Positions 60,820 to 64,000 of a stretch of DNA of 64,000 bases are shown one piece after another (the first letter of the stretch is position 1; the number at the start of each line of letters is the position of its first letter). This DNA is from Sinonovacula constricta. Taxonomy: Eukaryota; Mollusca; Bivalvia; Cardiida; Solecurtidae. The notes beneath the pieces were generated by a model, which was not told the DNA's origin, searched no databases, and saw only the letters and a program-made list of their open reading frames with translations. A program made the translations under genes and the position numbers. The stretch spans positions 68,278,546 to 68,342,545 of the forward strand of contig CM017559.1 of the NCBI GenBank assembly GCA_007844125.1. The letters run 5' to 3'.

Positions 60820-61870
60820 CTAACAATATATATTTTGTAGCCTTACCATGTAGTTGGTAGCAAATATCTTAAGATTTATGTTGCTTAAAAACAAATTTAG
60901 AATGATAAGTGATGTATCCAAGTGTTACTATTGAGACCTTGCACTGTGACAGCTGGACATGAACTCCTGGAGATCAATACCTGATCCTGCCAGTGTCATT
61001 AACTTTTAGGCATGTACAATCAAATAAGGACATTAATTAACACTGACCTTTGACTGGAAAAGTGTATACACAATTAATTTCACACTAGTCATTTTATTTC
61101 CTGGCTTCCTGCCCTCACCCTTATATTGAAGTCTTGTAGGCTGAAATGAGGCCATTTAAGGATTTCCAGAATGAAATAGATAATGTAATACCGATAAATT
61201 TGATCTTTTCTAGGCATGTCAGACCATCAAAACAACAACCTTTTTTTTTGCTAAACATTAAATATAGATCTAGCAAAGCATAAGCTGTGTTGATTGTAGT
61301 TGATATGATTTCAATACTTTTACAAAAATAAACAATTAATAATTTTCCAAAAGGCTTTTGCTAACCACATACAGACAATATGCTTTTAAATATAGATGTG
61401 TCATAATGCAACTGGTGAGTCCTTGAAATATCTTTGATATAAAAAAATATATATACATTTTCAATATTCCTCACTTTTCAACATAACGTGACACAAGTTT
61501 CATTCCACCATCTTAATTTAGACAGAAAAGCTATGGGGAAATACACTCAATGTACATGCTGCATCCACTGCCTGAAACCAGTATGAATCTGATAACATAC
61601 ACATTAGTCACACTTACTTATAGAATCATTTAAAATGCATTAAACAGGAGTAAATTACAATAAACATGCATTTCCTTCAACAATTACAACCCTACAGGCA
61701 TTGCACTATGGCATTAACAATATCCATGTAAGAGTACAAAAAAACAAACATTTTCATCAAAGTTTAGTCTTTTTTCACTTTGAGTTCGCTGTTCTACTAC
61801 AGGTCATTTCAAAATACTGGAACAGCAATTCTTGACAAAAACATTTATTGAGTCAATAAAGTTGTTTACT
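60820..61870. other. Intergenic DNA
   Basis: AT-rich; nothing recognised. Confidence 0.5.
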
Positions 61871-61878
61871 AATGTTAA

Positions 61879-61965
61879 AATTAGGAGATTTCCACTACGA
61901 CAAGAGTATATAGGTATGTTATGTTAGGAGATTTCCACTAGGACGAAGGTATATAGGTATATATA
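61879..61965. repeat. Tandem pair, about 43 bp unit
   Basis: TTAGGAGATTTCCACTACGA then CAAGAGTATATAGGTATG, repeated once with few changes. Confidence 0.85.
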
Positions 61966-62303
61966 ACACATCACATTTTTCAGGCAGAGATTTGTAGTGC
62001 ACTTCAGCACGTATCTAGATCTAGCTAGTCTTGGGGGTATTATTCAATTAATTCTATTTGATACTTCACACTTCTATTAGCGATGGGTGCAAATGACACA
62101 GTTTAAATAGGCAACATCTGACTGAACAGATTCCCACTTGATATGGCTAAAAGTATGCAGATTCATTCAAAAACTTCCACTGTCATTATGAGCTACATCG
62201 TGCTCCCTTAATCCAAAGTCTGCTATACTCGTTAATAACCTATATATAATTTGTAGTTATCTACCCTTACAATCACCATAGGTTATAAGTGATAGAGTCT
62301 ACG

Positions 62304-62368
62304 TGGACAGATTCTGATCAGCTCCTGTCTGGAAGCTGTCTGACATGAAGTTGGATCATTTGTCTAAA
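62304..62368. repeat. Inverted-repeat element copy
   Basis: GTGGACAGATTCTGATCAGC then GGAAGCTGTCTGACATGAAG and ATCATTTGTCTAAAC. The text before it (AAAGTCTGCTATACTCGTTA) also precedes the copies at 28.04 and 30.61 kb. Confidence 0.65.
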
Positions 62369-62596
62369 CTTGATAAGTTTACCCTAGCAGGTTTACAGTA
62401 AATGCCCTGGTGATGAATTCACTATACTTAACATGTGAAAATGAATCATATTTAAAATTTGGAAAGTAATTATTTAATTCTAAAGCAAAATTAAATATAT
62501 AAAAAAATACCATTGACAGAAATTTATTTAAAATATTTTATGAATATTAATAATAAATGACCTAACTTTCTGAGCAGTTGTTAAATGTGTTGTATT

Positions 62597-62632
62597 GAGC
62601 TGACTGATCTAAGTCAACACTATTTGCCTTTA
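62597..62632. repeat. Inverted-repeat element, right arm
   Basis: GAGCTGACTGATCTAAGTCA then ACACTATTTGCC, just before a SINE A copy. Confidence 0.6.
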
Positions 62633-62639
62633 CAAGATA

Positions 62640-62952
62640 AATTTGTTGTATTTATCGTCCCACCATCAGTATTTTAGTTATCTGGAGATGGTGTACACTT
62701 GAAGCAGATATAGTGCTGCCTTCACAGTGTATAGCAAGCCGTGAACACCTGGCATGATACCACACCCAGTCACATTATTCTGACAAAGGGCTGACCAGTC
62801 ATCGTTGAACTGCCCTTATATTTAGCTGAGTGTTAGCAAAGAAACTATACTTTACCACTTAAAGTGACTGGCATGTCATGGCCCAGATTTGAACCCCAGG
62901 GTCTTTCATACCTTGAGACAAAGCTCTACTGATTATGCTACCAGGTCTAGTT
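62640..62952 (-). mobile_element. SINE A, near full length
   Basis: GTATTTATCGTCCCACCATC through GAAGCAGATATAGTGCTGCC to the reversed head (AAGCTCTACTGATTATGCTA, CCAGGTCTAG). No clear TSD. Confidence 0.8.
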
Positions 62953-63263
62953 TGATCATTATGTGCTTAGCAGCCTATTTAACAATTAAAGCTAAGATTA
63001 AGCATATCCCTTCTGTAATTAAGACTGTTTAAATAAACAACTTAATTTCTTGTACTGATAAGTATGGAAATGACAATTTGCATAGTAATGTTCTTCAATC
63101 AGCAATGCGCGGTCTTATGCAATACTGGGCAGGGTACGGAAAATTGTTTTAGTTTAACCCTTTTCATGGTACATCTGTTTATGACACATTCTTATCTCTT
63201 AGATTTTTATGCAACTTTATTAACAACTAAATGAAAACTTATTACTGTAATAATGCTAAAAAC

Positions 63264-63340
63264 TCAGCATCAAAAAGTGCAGATACTGACAAAATAGTGC
63301 CCCTACAGATATGACTGATCTGGATATACACTATCTGTCT
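63264..63340. repeat. Inverted-repeat element copy
   Basis: AGCATCAAAAAGTGCAGATA, then GATATGACTGATCTGGATAT and ACACTATCTGTCTC. Confidence 0.7.
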
Positions 63341-64000
63341 CATTCAATTATTACTTTACAGATGAAGAGTTAACTTTCCAGTTCATAGTGTGCCTCCCTA
63401 ATCTTTCAGGTAAAAGAAAAACAACAGGAAAAAATGGGTATCAGTATCAATGAAAGCTGTGTTGTTGCTGTTGTTTTTATTTTACTAAAGAACGATAAGT
63501 TTTTGGCATCAATAAATAAATCATCAATACCAAAAACTAGTGGTTACTAAATATACATAAACCAAGCTTGTACTAATCATGGCAATAGAAATAAACTTTT
63601 AGCCTTCCATGGTTCATACAAATGATAAATAAATTCTAAAAATATGTCAAATTTAGCTTTGTCCTTTGATAAAATATTTCACAAATGCATTTTTTACAAT
63701 TCACATTCTTTATTACTATTATATTTCTTGCCAATAATTTGTAGTTTTAAGCAAGTTGAACAATAACTTCAACAATAATGTCTAGTTTTGGGAATATGTT
63801 TAACTTTTAATTAGTTGTAAGCATATGACTGACAATTTTTACAATTTTTGAACCAAATTGTTGTAGCGTAAGATGTAAGAATTGAAAAAGCACCATGTTT
63901 CTGGCAAGCTGTTGATTGGCAGACAGATTTCAACTAGCACACACACAAGTAAAAACAACATAATGATAACAAAATAGGCACACTGTTCAGACTCTGAGTA

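Overview
This is eukaryotic, gene-poor, AT-rich DNA. Its interspersed repeats look molluscan, most probably bivalve. The evidence is short exons with GT-AG introns of up to about 10 kb, many tRNA-derived SINE copies with target-site duplications, MITEs, many minisatellite arrays, and dispersed blocks of the 'gaccttgacctttg' and 'acaaagggaaataactc' kinds that I associate with bivalve genomes. The organism call is an inference. Nothing here is prokaryotic: there are no operons and no long intact ORFs.

The window holds one gene I can support, on the minus strand, from a TATA promoter near 44.78 kb to a poly(A) signal near 12.38 kb (about 32 kb). I reconstruct six coding exons: 44478-44407, 39811-39767, 34612-33798, 23143-22987, 14381-14300 and 13669-13011. 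Every junction is GT-AG and every phase agrees, giving 1,830 nt and a predicted 609-residue soluble protein. It has a lysine-rich N-terminus, a large beta-rich central region, a second beta-rich region, an acidic tail and a possible C-terminal PDZ ligand (DSVL). I do not recognise the family, so the function is left open. It is the best candidate here for an undescribed gene.

The rest is repeats. (1) A dispersed inverted-repeat element of about 65-80 bp, with the arm core TGATCAGGATCTACACTATT, occurs about 30 times inside and outside the introns. (2) SINE family A has a tRNA-like head and a conserved 3' part; four copies carry clear target-site duplications of 10-15 bp. (3) SINE family B has a different tRNA-like head. 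(4) Two MITE types are visible: a TTAA-flanked 100-bp element at 30027-30126 and a TA-flanked mariner-like 144-bp element at 45099-45242. (5) More than a dozen tandem arrays are present, the largest a roughly 3-kb array of 44-bp units at 3.36-6.43 kb.

Layout: 0-12.3 kb is intergenic and satellite-rich; 12.3-44.8 kb is the gene with repeat-filled introns; 44.8-64 kb is intergenic and rich in SINE A, MITEs and short arrays, with no supportable gene.
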